Of a stretch of DNA of 64,000 bases, positions 13,114 through 21,944 are shown one piece after another. Origin of the DNA: Spirochaetota bacterium (lineage in GTDB: Bacteria; Spirochaetota; Spirochaetia; Treponematales; UBA12059). The stretch spans positions 62,001 to 126,000 of the forward strand of contig JADFDI010000004.1 of assembly GCA_018262985.1 (NCBI GenBank), in the 5' to 3' direction. Both the position numbers and the translations under genes were made by a program. Each line of letters opens with the position of its first letter. The stretch's first letter is position 1. The notes under the pieces were generated by a model that saw nothing but the letters and a program-made list of their open reading frames with translations, was not told the origin of the DNA and did not search any database.

Positions 13114-15768
13114 CTACCAGGTAACGCCGCCGTCGAGCGACTTCGCCTGAACCAAGGCGACCGGCTCGCTGATGATCCCGCTCATGCTCGAATAGGTGCA
13201 ATACACCCTGGAGCCGTCGAAGGCCAGCGACGGAATCCCGACGCCTCCCGCCCCGAACGATGAGTCAACCACCGTCCGTTTAGTCCATGTGGCGCCGTTG
13301 TCGGTGGAGCTCAGGAAGTAGACGCCCTTGTAAACCGTGGCTCCGCTCTGGTAGTTGCGGACATAGCAGATTCTGAAAGCGCTGTCGACGTACTGTATCC
13401 TGGCGTTCTGCCCGGCATTGGTATTGGAATCGACCGTCGAGGCGATTCCGACATTGACGAACGAGTCGGAAGACTTGAGAACCTTCAGCACGCTGTTGGC
13501 CCGGAAGCTGATCACCCCGTTCGCGCCGCTCAGGGCGATGCCCGTGTAATCAACCGTATTCGCGGCATTGTAAAACGTCGTGGTCCAGGTCGTGGTCCCG
13601 GTCCAGTTGACCGCGCTCGTGTATGCGCGGCCCACCCGTGTACCGCCATTGACGAACGACAGATATACGGTGCTGGAAAGGAGGGCTCCGGCCGTAATGT
13701 CGCAATACTTGCCGATATCGAGGCTGGCGTCATCCAAAACCGTTTCCACGTACCAAGGATCGGTCGCGTTCGCTCCGCGCTTGGCCAGCTTGAGGCTCTG
13801 GTTGCCGGCGTCGTAGTACGCGATCACGCGCTTCGTCGTATTCAGGGCTGGAGTCACGTAGGCCAACCGGCAGTACTGCCCCACGCTGCCCGAGTCCACC
13901 ACGACGGGAGCGAAGCCGCTCGTGGCGAGCGAGTCGAAGGAAATGAACTTGAGCCTGGCGTTTGTCGCGTCGTAGTAGGCGACCTCCACCGTGTAGAAGT
14001 CGGACGGAATGCCGGAGCTTCTGAGCACCTTCATGCTGCAGTACTGCCCGACGTCTCCGCTTGAATCGACCGCGATCGGTGAAGTGTATGTCTTTCCATA
14101 GTCACCGGAGCGCATGTACATGAGGTCGCCCGTCGAACCGTCGTAATAGACTACGAACACCCGATTGCCGAATACGGCCGTGTTGGTGGCGCTGGACGGG
14201 TTCGTTGCGATGGTCTGGAATCCGTGGTATTCGGCGAACGTTGCCCGGACGGAGGCGTCGCCTCCGGTCAGGGTGACCGAGGTGGACTCGCTCGCCGGGT
14301 CGGCGATGCTCGCGCCGGTGCCGGAAACGACCGACCAACCCGTCAGGACCTGCCCCGATCCCGGCGTCGCGACGATGGATTGCGGGACACCGTGGGTCAC
14401 CGTGACGTTACCCGATGGCGAAACGCTGCCCGAGCCCGCATACGAGACGTTGAGGGTGTACTGCTTGAGCGAGAAGTTCGCCTGGATGGTCGCCGATCCG
14501 CCCGTCACGGCAACGGTCGTGGAAGCCAAGGCCGAATTGCCGAACGTGACGGTGCCCGTTCCGCCGGTCTTCGTCCAACCGGCGAAATTGTAACCGGTTC
14601 CCGGAGTCGCCGCGATGCCGATGGGCACGCCGTATTGCACGAGCTGGTTTCCGGAAGGAGTTGCCGAGCCGCCCGTTCCCGCGGAAATTCCGAGCGTATA
14701 CTCCTTCAGTCTGAAATTCGCCTGAACGGTGACGTCCCCGTCCGTCACCGTCGCGGTGGTGGAAGGGCTCAGTGAGTTTGCAAAAACGACGGAGCCGACG
14801 CCCGCGACCTTCGTCCAGTTCACGAAGTCGTGGGCCACGTCGGCCACGGCCGTTATGGATACGCTTCCGCCGTGGTTCACGCTTGAGCTGGCAGGGCTTA
14901 CGCTGCCTCCGCCGTCCGACTGGACGCTCAGGGTGTAGGTATTGATGGCGAAACCAGCCTGGATGGATGCGTCGCCACCGGTGACGGTCGCCGTGGTAGA
15001 AGCCGATGCCGCGTTCCCGAATACCACCGACCCTGCGCCACCGGTCTTGGCCCATCCGGTAAAGTGGTATCCTGTCGAGGCGGTGGCGCTGATTTCACGC
15101 GCCACCCCGGATTCGACGGAGACCGTGCCGCTCGGACTGGTCGTGCCGCCCGTGGTAGCCGACACGGAAAGGGAATAGGTATCCAAGGCGCAGCGCGCGC
15201 GCACGGTAGCGTCGCCGACGGTGAGGGTAACCTGCGTGGCGGCGGAACCCGAGGAGGCGATGGTGCCGGTACCCGAAAGGAATTCCCACTCGACGAAATC
15301 ATACTCGGCGGCTGGCGTCGCGCTGACTGCCGTCGGAACGCCGTGGGTCACCGTCATCGATCCGGACGGAACCGTGGTGCAGTGCCCGTCGTCCTCGATG
15401 ATCAGGGTATAGGTCTTGATCGAAGCCTTCGCCCTGACGGAAGCGTCGCCTGCGACGAGCTTGATGAGCGTGCTCGGTGCGGCGGGATCCTGGATCGTCA
15501 CGCCTTCCCCGCTCAGCACCTCCCAGCCGCCGAAGGAGTAGCCGTCCGCGAGGGTGGCGCTGACTCCCGTATCGACGCCATGGCGGACGGTGACGGTTCC
15601 GGACGGTTCCGCGGTGCAGCCCGCATCGGAGCTGATCACGAGGGAGTACTCCCGCTCGGCCACGATCGAATCGTCGATAAGATCGAGCAGGCCGGAATCG
15701 CATGCAAAAGCCAGTAGCACCGCCATCGCCGCCAGAGCGGCCAAGGTCCTTCCCTTCCACGTTTTCAT
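13114..15768 (-). CDS. InlB-repeat surface lipoprotein with BNR-like C-terminal domain (six repeats)
   Basis: 884 residues. The signal peptide has lipobox AFAC (Cys about 23), followed by DSGLLDLIDDS. Six tandem about 78-80-residue divergent InlB B-repeats occupy about residues 40-510, each opening with YSL/YTL and closing with a D-A-S/T-V-x-A-x-F/A strand. A BNR-like C-terminal region homologous to that of the downstream paralogue follows, with YYDxxxxxLK and DVGQYC repeats, and the protein ends at LDGGVTW. ATG 15768 lies 8 nt after the stop codon of the transglutaminase/TPR gene, so the two are one operon. It is probably a cell-surface or periplasmic adhesin-like protein; no enzyme active site is evident. 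Confidence 0.82.
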   Translation of the reverse strand: MKTWKGRTLAALAAMAVLLAFACDSGLLDLIDDSIVAEREYSLVISSDAGCTAEPSGTVTVRHGVDTGVSATLADGYSFGGWEVLSGEGVTIQDPAAPSTLIKLVAGDASVRAKASIKTYTLIIEDDGHCTTVPSGSMTVTHGVPTAVSATPAAEYDFVEWEFLSGTGTIASSGSAATQVTLTVGDATVRARCALDTYSLSVSATTGGTTSPSGTVSVESGVAREISATASTGYHFTGWAKTGGAGSVVFGNAASASTTATVTGGDASIQAGFAINTYTLSVQSDGGGSVSPASSSVNHGGSVSITAVADVAHDFVNWTKVAGVGSVVFANSLSPSTTATVTDGDVTVQANFRLKEYTLGISAGTGGSATPSGNQLVQYGVPIGIAATPGTGYNFAGWTKTGGTGTVTFGNSALASTTVAVTGGSATIQANFSLKQYTLNVSYAGSGSVSPSGNVTVTHGVPQSIVATPGSGQVLTGWSVVSGTGASIADPASESTSVTLTGGDASVRATFAEYHGFQTIATNPSSATNTAVFGNRVFVVYYDGSTGDLMYMRSGDYGKTYTSPIAVDSSGDVGQYCSMKVLRSSGIPSDFYTVEVAYYDATNARLKFISFDSLATSGFAPVVVDSGSVGQYCRLAYVTPALNTTKRVIAYYDAGNQSLKLAKRGANATDPWYVETVLDDASLDIGKYCDITAGALLSSTVYLSFVNGGTRVGRAYTSAVNWTGTTTWTTTFYNAANTVDYTGIALSGANGVISFRANSVLKVLKSSDSFVNVGIASTVDSNTNAGQNARIQYVDSAFRICYVRNYQSGATVYKGVYFLSSTDNGATWTKRTVVDSSFGAGGVGIPSLAFDGSRVYCTYSSMSGIISEPVALVQAKSLDGGVTW

Positions 15769-15776
15769 GCTGCCCC

Positions 15777-17825
15777 CTATTCTCCCCATTCCATGACGGT
15801 GCGTTCGTCGCCGGCGGCCGAGCGGGCTTCGGCGCCCGTGGCCTCGACGATGTAGGCGCAGGACGCGGCGCGCTCGGGATTCACGGCCTTGAGCTTCTCG
15901 TACCACTCGCGGGCCGCGGCGTAGTTCTCGCGCTCGTATTCGGAGCGGGCGGCGCCGGAAAGCGCGGCGGCGTTCTTCGGGTCGAGCTTCAGCGCGGCCT
16001 GGTACGACTCGAGGGCGCGCGCGTAATCCTTGCGGACGAAGCGGATATTGGCCAGGTTGACCATCGAGGGCAGGTGCTGGCTCCGCGCGCCCGCGGCGAA
16101 CGCGGCCTCGGCCTGGTCGTAGAGCGAGTAGGTGGCGTAGAGCACGCCGAGCTTGTTCCGGGCGGCAGGGTCATCCTTCTTCGCGAGTCCTTCCTTGAGG
16201 GACTTCTCGCGGGCGGCGATCTCGAAGCTCACGAGGCGCTTCCACGATTCGTCGTAGCGGGAAAGCACCCTGGTCCGGTCCGGCGAGACTACGCGCGCGT
16301 CGTCCGCGGAGGCGGTCGGCTCGTAGGTCTTCCAGGCGTCGCGCACGGGGATCAGGGCGGCCATGCCGCGGGCCGAAGCCTCTCGCCACTGCCGGGCGCC
16401 TTCCTGCCAGGCGCGGAGGAAGCCGTCGTGGACCATCGTGGTCTCGACGGGAATCCAGAGGCGACCGCCCGAGACGATGGTGTCCTCGGTCCGCGGGAAC
16501 CAGCGCGACGCCGCGAACGGATCGACGCCGGGCGAGAAGGCGGCGTAGATGTGCCCCGGCACGGTGACGAAGGCCGTCTCGATGCCCGCGGCCTCGAGCA
16601 GGGCGCAGTAGAGGACGGTCAGGTCGTCGCAGTCGCCGGCGCGGTAGGTCAGCGACTGCCCGGGGAACTGCATGTAGTCGAGCGACGCGTCCGAGGCCGA
16701 AAGCTCCGCGTAGGAGGATTTCGGGTCGACCACGTAGTTCATGCCGTAGATCGACAGGGCCTCCTGGATGGCCAGGGCCTGGCGGAACTGGAGGATGAAG
16801 CCCGAGGCGTCGCGCTCGCGCACCGAACCGGCGATCTCCTTGGCGAAGGCCAGGATGGCCGGATCCTTGGCGGTGACGAAGCTGGCGGCCTTGCGGTCGT
16901 CGTCCCACGAGATGGCGTTGCGGTAGAGTACCTCCATCGAGATGGTGCGCTTCGCGACCGCTTCCTCGCCGCCGAGCGTATAGCGGATCTCGAGCTCGGC
17001 GCTCGCCTTGGTCCCTTCCGTCGTCTGGAGGATCTCGCGGTTGAACAGGGCGAGCAGCGGCACCTCGAGCTCGGCTCCCTTGGCCAGGCGCGGGACGCTC
17101 GCGCAGGTCTTCGGCGCGTCCATGAAGCTCTTCGAGAACAGGGTCACGCGGACGTCGCGGATTTCGGAGGACTCGTCGTTGCGGAACCGGAGGGTGCCGA
17201 CCGGATTGGCGTCGTAGTACTTGTAGAAAACGGGGAAGACGGGCTTGAGCTCGATGCCGAGGAACTCGATGCGCGCTGGCCGCGTCCCTCCGCCGGGCGA
17301 GAAGGAGACGCCGAGCGAGACGTCGACGCCGCGGTAGAGGCCCGGCACCTCGAGGTACGAGGCGCCGAGGGCGAGGCCGAACGAGCGCGCCAGCGAGAGG
17401 GTGAGCGCCGCGCGGGCGTCCAGCCACGGATAGCCGCCCGTCGCGCCGCGATAGAAGCCGAAGCCGTAGCCGCCCGCCGCGCCGAGCTCGATTCCCAATG
17501 GACCCGCGACGGCCAGCGGCGCGGAAACGGCGGCGCCCAGGCGCAGCTGCGAGAGCGCGTCGGAACCGGTGGTCGGATGCGTCGAGTAGCCGACCACCGC
17601 GCCGAGCCTGAGGAAGTCGACGAAGGGGAAGGCCCACCTTCCTTCGACCTGGCCCCCTCCGCCGAGCGTGTACGGAATCTCGCCGCCGGATACGACCGGC
17701 CCGAGCGGTATGGCGCCGGCCGGCTTGACCCAGAATTCGAGACCGGCGGACTGCGCCTGAAGACCGGCGGCGCAGACGAGCGCCGCGAAGAGAGCGATGA
17801 ACGTAACGCGGGTGGCACCGGACAT
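15777..17825 (-). CDS. Exported transglutaminase-like / TPR protein
   Basis: 682 residues. Signal peptide (FIALFAALVCAAGLQAQ). Residues about 25-190 are Gly/aromatic-rich with alternating strands, suggesting a membrane-barrel or lipocalin-like part. A transglutaminase-like domain follows, with Cys in RAGDCDDLTVLYCALLEAAG and His in TVPGHIYAAF; the third position falls in WIPVETT (Glu in place of the usual Asp). At least three TPR units occupy the C-terminal about 150 residues. ATG 17825 has GAGGA upstream. It heads the operon with the six-repeat InlB lipoprotein. The role could be protein crosslinking, peptide cleavage or scaffolding in the envelope; the activity is unproven because the third residue departs from consensus. 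Confidence 0.75.
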   Translation of the reverse strand: MSGATRVTFIALFAALVCAAGLQAQSAGLEFWVKPAGAIPLGPVVSGGEIPYTLGGGGQVEGRWAFPFVDFLRLGAVVGYSTHPTTGSDALSQLRLGAAVSAPLAVAGPLGIELGAAGGYGFGFYRGATGGYPWLDARAALTLSLARSFGLALGASYLEVPGLYRGVDVSLGVSFSPGGGTRPARIEFLGIELKPVFPVFYKYYDANPVGTLRFRNDESSEIRDVRVTLFSKSFMDAPKTCASVPRLAKGAELEVPLLALFNREILQTTEGTKASAELEIRYTLGGEEAVAKRTISMEVLYRNAISWDDDRKAASFVTAKDPAILAFAKEIAGSVRERDASGFILQFRQALAIQEALSIYGMNYVVDPKSSYAELSASDASLDYMQFPGQSLTYRAGDCDDLTVLYCALLEAAGIETAFVTVPGHIYAAFSPGVDPFAASRWFPRTEDTIVSGGRLWIPVETTMVHDGFLRAWQEGARQWREASARGMAALIPVRDAWKTYEPTASADDARVVSPDRTRVLSRYDESWKRLVSFEIAAREKSLKEGLAKKDDPAARNKLGVLYATYSLYDQAEAAFAAGARSQHLPSMVNLANIRFVRKDYARALESYQAALKLDPKNAAALSGAARSEYERENYAAAREWYEKLKAVNPERAASCAYIVEATGAEARSAAGDERTVMEWGE

Positions 17826-17913
17826 GGCGGTCCTCGGTACGGCGGAGGAAGCGCGGGGGATTCGCGGATGGCGTCCGCCCGGTTTTCCGGCCGGAAACTT
17901 GAAAGATGATGGA

Positions 17914-17942
17914 ATTCTACCCCGCCCGGCACAAGAAGTCAA
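17914..17942 (-). promoter_or_regulatory. Sigma-70-type promoter of the transglutaminase/InlB operon
   Basis: On the minus strand TTGACT (17942-17937), a 17-bp spacer and TAGAAT (17919-17914), giving a leader of about 80 nt before ATG 17825. This is one of the best consensus matches in the window. Confidence 0.75.
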
Positions 17943-18020
17943 AACGCACGCGGGATATTGGAGTTTTGCCGACGCACCGGGCAATGCCCCCACCATCCGG
18001 TCGCAGGCTCGCTTCCCTGC

Positions 18021-18060
18021 TTGATTAACATAGTATTTTTTATATATTGTACTTTCATAA
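18021..18060 (+). promoter_or_regulatory. AT-rich probable promoter of the BASS transporter
   Basis: Unusually AT-rich island in GC-rich DNA. TTGATT (18021-18026) is followed 18 bp later by TATTGT, giving a leader of about 120 nt before ATG 18175. The 349-bp gap 17826-18174 holds this and the divergent promoter at 17914-17942; I see nothing else in it. Confidence 0.45.
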
Positions 18061-18174
18061 GATCATGGTCGGCCTCAGCACGGTGCGCGACATGTCGAGC
18101 CGCCCCGGTCGCGCCGGCCATGATCGCCGCCGGCGCTCGAACCCGCGTCCGGACGACGAACGCAAGGAAGTGTC

Positions 18175-19206
18175 ATGAGCCACGCCATCCTCCGCAGGAC
18201 CTCGGCCTTCATACAGGACCGCCTGGTCGTCCTGCTTCCCCTCGCCATGCTCGCCGGTTTCGGCTACGGTCTGGCCTTCGACGCCGCTCCGCTCAAGGCA
18301 GCGGTCCTGCCGCTCACCTTCGCGCTCGTGCTGCCCATGATGGTCGGCGTCGAGCTCAGGAAGCTGTTCGCGACGGGCGCGGCGGGCGTACAGCTCGCGG
18401 CCCTGGCCATCAACTTCCTCGCCATTCCCTTCATCGCGTTCTGGCTGGGCCTGCTCGCGTTCCCGGGGCAGCCCTGGCTCAGGCTCGGCCTCCTGCTCGC
18501 CGCCCTCCTCCCTACGAGCGGCATGACGGTGTCGTGGACGGGGCTCTCGAACGGGAACGTGCCGGAAGCGGTGCGCATGACCGTCATCGGCCTGGTCTCG
18601 GGCGCCTTGCTGGTGCCCCTTTACGTGTCCGCCCTGCTCGGAGCCGAGGTGGCCATGCCGCCCTCGATGGTGGCGACGCAGATCGGCATCGTGGTGGCCC
18701 TGCCGCTCGCGCTCGGCGCCATCATCCGCGCCTCGCTCGAACGGAGGCTCGGCGCGGAGCGCTTCGCGAAGGAAGCGAAACCCCTGCTCCCCGGCGCCTC
18801 GACCCTCGGCGTGCTCGCCCTCGTGTTCGTGGCCATCGCCATGCGCTCGAAGGCCATACTCGCCGAGCCGGCGCTGCTCTGGACGAGCTTCTGGCCGGTC
18901 GCCCTGCTTTACGCCGCCAACTTCGGGATCAGCACCTTGGTCGGCCGCCTGTTCTTCGCGCCCGGCGACGCGAAGGCCCTGGTCTTCGGGACCGTGCTCC
19001 GCAACCTGTCCATCGCCCTCGCGCTGCTCATGGCCGTGGCCGGACCGAGGGGTGGCGAGGCAGCCCTCATCGTCACCTGGGGCTTCGTCATCCAGGTGCA
19101 GGCGGCGGCCTGGTACGCGCGCTTCGCGGACCGGCTGCTGGCTTCGGGACGGACGCCGCGGGCGAGGACCCGCGCCGAGCTCGAGGCGCTCTCGAAAGCC
19201 TGCTGA
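18175..19206 (+). CDS. BASS-family (bile acid:Na+ symporter-like) transporter
   Basis: 343 residues with about ten hydrophobic helices and the family motif LLPTSGMTVSWTGLSNGN in the middle helix pair. The BASS/ACR3 superfamily covers Na+-coupled organic-anion uptake and arsenite efflux. ACR3 arsenite exporters carry a conserved Cys in the corresponding PCTAMV motif; that Cys is absent here, so an organic-anion or keto-acid substrate is favoured. The start has AAGGAA 5 nt upstream. It is convergent with slyX, with a shared hairpin terminator between. The substrate cannot be inferred from the neighbours. Confidence 0.8.
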   Translation: MSHAILRRTSAFIQDRLVVLLPLAMLAGFGYGLAFDAAPLKAAVLPLTFALVLPMMVGVELRKLFATGAAGVQLAALAINFLAIPFIAFWLGLLAFPGQPWLRLGLLLAALLPTSGMTVSWTGLSNGNVPEAVRMTVIGLVSGALLVPLYVSALLGAEVAMPPSMVATQIGIVVALPLALGAIIRASLERRLGAERFAKEAKPLLPGASTLGVLALVFVAIAMRSKAILAEPALLWTSFWPVALLYAANFGISTLVGRLFFAPGDAKALVFGTVLRNLSIALALLMAVAGPRGGEAALIVTWGFVIQVQAAAWYARFADRLLASGRTPRARTRAELEALSKAC

Positions 19207-19255
19207 GCCGGCTGCCCCTGGCCGGTCGAGCCAGTATGGCGAGCCGCAAGCACGG

Positions 19256-19279
19256 CCGAAGCGCCTTTCGGCGCTTCGG
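19256..19279. terminator. Bidirectional terminator hairpin
   Basis: Perfect 10-bp stem CCGAAGCGCC / GGCGCTTCGG with a TTTC loop, between the convergent transporter and slyX genes. No long T-tract on either side. Confidence 0.6.
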
Positions 19280-19316
19280 CGATGCCTGCGCGCGCGCAAG
19301 GCTGCGCGTTCACCGG

Positions 19317-19535
19317 CTAGTAATGCGGCGGCCGTTCGTCCTCGGGCGGCGGCAGCTCGTGGCCGCCGGAGTCGCGGAGGCGCTCGGAGAGCTTGCGCAC
19401 CGTCGCCTCCAGGCGGTCGACGCGGCGCTCGCGCTCGAAGGCCTGGCGCGACAGCTCGCCCAGGGCGTCCTCGAGCCAGGCGAGCCGCGACTCCAGGCGT
19501 TCCATCCGGGGTTCCAGTTCGGAAACCGCGCTCAT
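19317..19535 (-). CDS. slyX: SlyX family protein
   Basis: 72 residues. It is a predicted coiled coil with heptads such as RMERLESRLAWLEDALGEL, a charged middle, and the conserved C-terminal tail P-P-P-E-D-E-R-P-P-H-Y. That tail (ending PPHY) is the hallmark of SlyX, a small protein of unknown function. ATG 19535 overlaps the stop codon of the aldehyde ferredoxin oxidoreductase gene (ATGA), so it is translationally coupled to it, an unusual context for slyX. Confidence 0.85.
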   Translation of the reverse strand: MSAVSELEPRMERLESRLAWLEDALGELSRQAFERERRVDRLEATVRKLSERLRDSGGHELPPPEDERPPHY

Positions 19536-21535
19536 CGCACCCGTCCGACGCCGTAATCCACGGGCACTTCGACCCCGAGCGCGGCGACGGTCCTCTCCGA
19601 GGGCTTTCCCGTCGTCTCGTCCCAGCCGAGCGCCTTCCAGTAATTCGACGCCATCGCCTCGAGCGGCACGGTGCGCCCCTTGAGGGGTCCTCTGCCGAGA
19701 GGCGGTTCGCCCCGGAGCCGCGGATGGCCGAGATTCTCCCGGGGCTCGACGCCCTCGCGGACCGAGAAGGCCTGGCGCAGGGTCTGGATGCGCTTGCCGA
19801 GCTCCAGGTACTCGTCCCCCGTGCGCTTCACGCCCGTGGCCGCGTCGAGGTAGCCGAAGAGGTTCCAGTGCTGGAGCCCCGCGGTCAGCGCGAAGAGGCA
19901 GCCGCCGGCCGCGTCGAGCACCTGCTTCAGGGCCGCGCCGGCCACGCTCTTCAGCGCCTCTTCCTCCGTGGCGGCGTATTCGGAGGCCTTCGGGTAGGGG
20001 CGCGTCACCTTGGGCACCCAGCTCGAGTACTCCCAGAGGTGCGACACGTTGAAGTAGACGCCGGCGGAAACCGTGTGGCGGCCCGGGGTGGGGTCGCAGG
20101 CGAAGCTGACCCCCATCATGGGGTCCATGCGCGAATCGTGCATGCCCGGCTCCTGTCCGCCCGCGTGCACCGCGTAGCGTTCGGCGCCCTTCCCCATGCG
20201 CTCGGCCGCGCGCTTCACGCCGTCCGCGAGCGTGTCGCCGAAGCCCTGGCGGGCTGCCATCATCCGCAGCAGGGCCTCCACCGCCTTCGCGTCGCCCCAG
20301 CGCAGCTCGAGGCCGCCCGTATCGCCTGAGTCGAGCACGCCGTTCTCGAAGCACTCGATGGCGAAGGCGGCGGTGTTGCCGGCGGAGATGGTATCGAGGC
20401 CCGAGCGGTTGCAGAAGTCGTTGATGCGGAAGATGGCGTCGAGGTCGTCGGAGCCGATGAGGGCGCCGAAGGCGCAGCAGGTCTCGTACTCGGGCTTGTG
20501 CTGGTGGTCGTTCGCGAGGCCGAGGCCCTCGGTCGAGCAGATGCCCCCGCAGCCGATGACGCAGCTGTAGCAGCTGTACTTCTTCGTCTCGCGCGCGATG
20601 ACGCGGTCGGGGTCGAGCCGCATGTAGCGGCGGTGGGGGAAGTCCTTGACCGAGCCGCCCCAGTTCAGCACCGGCGAGTCGCCGTTCGGCATGCCGGCCA
20701 CGTTGTTGTAGATGGTGCCCCATTTCTTGAAGATGGCCGCGGAGAGGAGGCCGTCCACCGGCGCGACGATCGGCGCCCCGAGCGCCTTGCCGACGACGGG
20801 CAGGAGCCAGCCCTTGAAGATGCCGGGCAGCTTCATCCGGCCCAGCTTCTCCGTGAAGGATTTCGAGATGGCCTTGACGGCGGCGGGATCCGCGCAGGAC
20901 ACGGTCTTCGTTCCCGAGACGACGAGGGCCTTGAGTTTCTTCGACCCCATGACGGCGCCGACGCCCGAGCGCGCGGCGTACCGTCCCCCGTCGTTCGAGA
21001 TTCCGGAGATGAGCGAAAGCCTTTCCGCGGCGGGACCGATGCAGGCCACCGCGGGCTTCCGCGCGCCGGACGCGGCCGCGCCCGCGAGGATGCGCTCCTC
21101 GGTCACGATGGCGTCGAGGCCCCAGAGCTCCGAGGCGTCCTCGAGGCGCGCGCCGGAGTCGTCCGCGACGAAGCGCACCGGCTTTTCCGAGACGCCCGTG
21201 AAGATGACGCCGTCCCAGCCGCACTTCTTGAGGGCCGGGGCGAGGTTGCCGCCGCAGTTCGCGTCGCCCCAGCCGCCGGTGAGCGGGCTCTTCGTGGCGA
21301 CCATCCAGCGGCCGGTCATGACCGAGCCCGTGCCGCAGAGGAGCCCCGTCATGAAGGCGAGCGCGTTGTCGGGGCCGAGCGGGTCGGCGCCCTCGGGGAC
21401 GATATCCCAGAGGAGCCGCGCGGCCAGCCCGATGCCGCCGAGCCAGTCGCGGTAGAGCTCCTCGCCGATGGCGCGTTCTTCCATCGTCCCGGACCCGAGG
21501 TCCACGACCAGCACCTTGCCCATGCACGCCTTCAT
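19532..21535 (-). CDS. aor: Aldehyde:ferredoxin oxidoreductase (tungsten enzyme)
   Basis: 667 residues. Oxidises aldehydes to acids with ferredoxin, or reduces acids in the reverse direction, using a tungsto-bispyranopterin cofactor. Characteristic blocks are NALAFMTGLLCGTG, TGRWMVATKSPLTGGWGDAN and GGNLAPALKKCGWDG (pterin binding). The [4Fe-4S] motif CYSCVIGC has Cys 322, 325 and 329, with a fourth Cys expected near residue 570 (GGCLFALT). The length matches AOR-family enzymes. CAGGAGG lies 5 nt before the ATG. The moaD-like gene lies 24 nt upstream and slyX overlaps downstream. AOR sub-specificity (AOR, FOR, GAPOR) cannot be read. Confidence 0.92.
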   Translation of the reverse strand: MKACMGKVLVVDLGSGTMEERAIGEELYRDWLGGIGLAARLLWDIVPEGADPLGPDNALAFMTGLLCGTGSVMTGRWMVATKSPLTGGWGDANCGGNLAPALKKCGWDGVIFTGVSEKPVRFVADDSGARLEDASELWGLDAIVTEERILAGAAASGARKPAVACIGPAAERLSLISGISNDGGRYAARSGVGAVMGSKKLKALVVSGTKTVSCADPAAVKAISKSFTEKLGRMKLPGIFKGWLLPVVGKALGAPIVAPVDGLLSAAIFKKWGTIYNNVAGMPNGDSPVLNWGGSVKDFPHRRYMRLDPDRVIARETKKYSCYSCVIGCGGICSTEGLGLANDHQHKPEYETCCAFGALIGSDDLDAIFRINDFCNRSGLDTISAGNTAAFAIECFENGVLDSGDTGGLELRWGDAKAVEALLRMMAARQGFGDTLADGVKRAAERMGKGAERYAVHAGGQEPGMHDSRMDPMMGVSFACDPTPGRHTVSAGVYFNVSHLWEYSSWVPKVTRPYPKASEYAATEEEALKSVAGAALKQVLDAAGGCLFALTAGLQHWNLFGYLDAATGVKRTGDEYLELGKRIQTLRQAFSVREGVEPRENLGHPRLRGEPPLGRGPLKGRTVPLEAMASNYWKALGWDETTGKPSERTVAALGVEVPVDYGVGRVR

Positions 21536-21559
21536 CGAGGCCTCCTGTTATTCTCCCTG

Positions 21560-21793
21560 TCAACCGCCCGGCAGGAGCCCGACGAAGCCGACCGTGTCCC
21601 CGTCGCGCAGCGTGGTCCGGAGCGTGGCCCGCCGCCAGTTCACCATGCACAGCAGGGCGGCCAGCGGCCTGAGCGGAACCCGGAGCGACGCGAGCAGCTC
21701 GCCCAGGGTGGCACCTTCCGGCAGCGTCACGAAGCCGTCGGAATCGATGGCGGCCGGATCGGCGAGCGGCGGCGCGTACACCCGGACCTTCAC
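21560..21793 (-). CDS. moaD: MoaD/ThiS-family sulfur carrier linked to AOR
   Basis: 77-residue ubiquitin-like protein ending in the required Gly-Gly (GLLPGG). As the small subunit of molybdopterin synthase it would carry the thiocarboxylate sulfur for pyranopterin dithiolene formation. It starts at GTG 21793 with GGGGGAA upstream. It lies 24 nt before the AOR gene, the usual arrangement for tungsten AOR operons. No moaE is in the window. Confidence 0.9.
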   Translation of the reverse strand: MKVRVYAPPLADPAAIDSDGFVTLPEGATLGELLASLRVPLRPLAALLCMVNWRRATLRTTLRDGDTVGFVGLLPGG

Positions 21794-21816
21794 TGACTCG
21801 TTCCCCCGTGCGCCGA

Positions 21817-21845
21817 ACAGTAAGGCAGCGGGGCCTCAAGGTCAA
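21817..21845 (-). promoter_or_regulatory. Promoter of moaD-aor-slyX
   Basis: Minus strand: TTGACC (21845-21840), 17-bp spacer, TACTGT (21822-21817). The predicted leader is about 17 nt. Confidence 0.65.
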
Positions 21846-21893
21846 CCGCGGGAAACGCCTGCGGGAGCTCGCCTGTTCCGATGGCGTGGAGCG

Positions 21894-21923
21894 TTGCGTC
21901 CGCGCTCGGGCCCGGGCTACCAT
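21894..21923 (+). promoter_or_regulatory. Promoter of the thioesterase/CPBP pair
   Basis: TTGCGT (21894-21899), 18-bp spacer, TACCAT (21918-21923), about 15 nt leader containing GGGGGAGG before ATG 21945. It is divergent from the moaD promoter. Confidence 0.5.
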
Positions 21924-21944
21924 GGTCGCGCGGGGGAGGCGAAT

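Noticed and set aside
13114-15768. CRISPR-like or satellite DNA repeats in this gene
   Set aside because: The periodicity of about 237 bp is at protein level (beta repeats of about 79 residues), with diverged DNA and no spacers.
18175-19206. ACR3 arsenite exporter
   Set aside because: The conserved Cys of the ACR3 motif is missing and no ars genes are adjacent; BASS-type organic-anion transport fits better.
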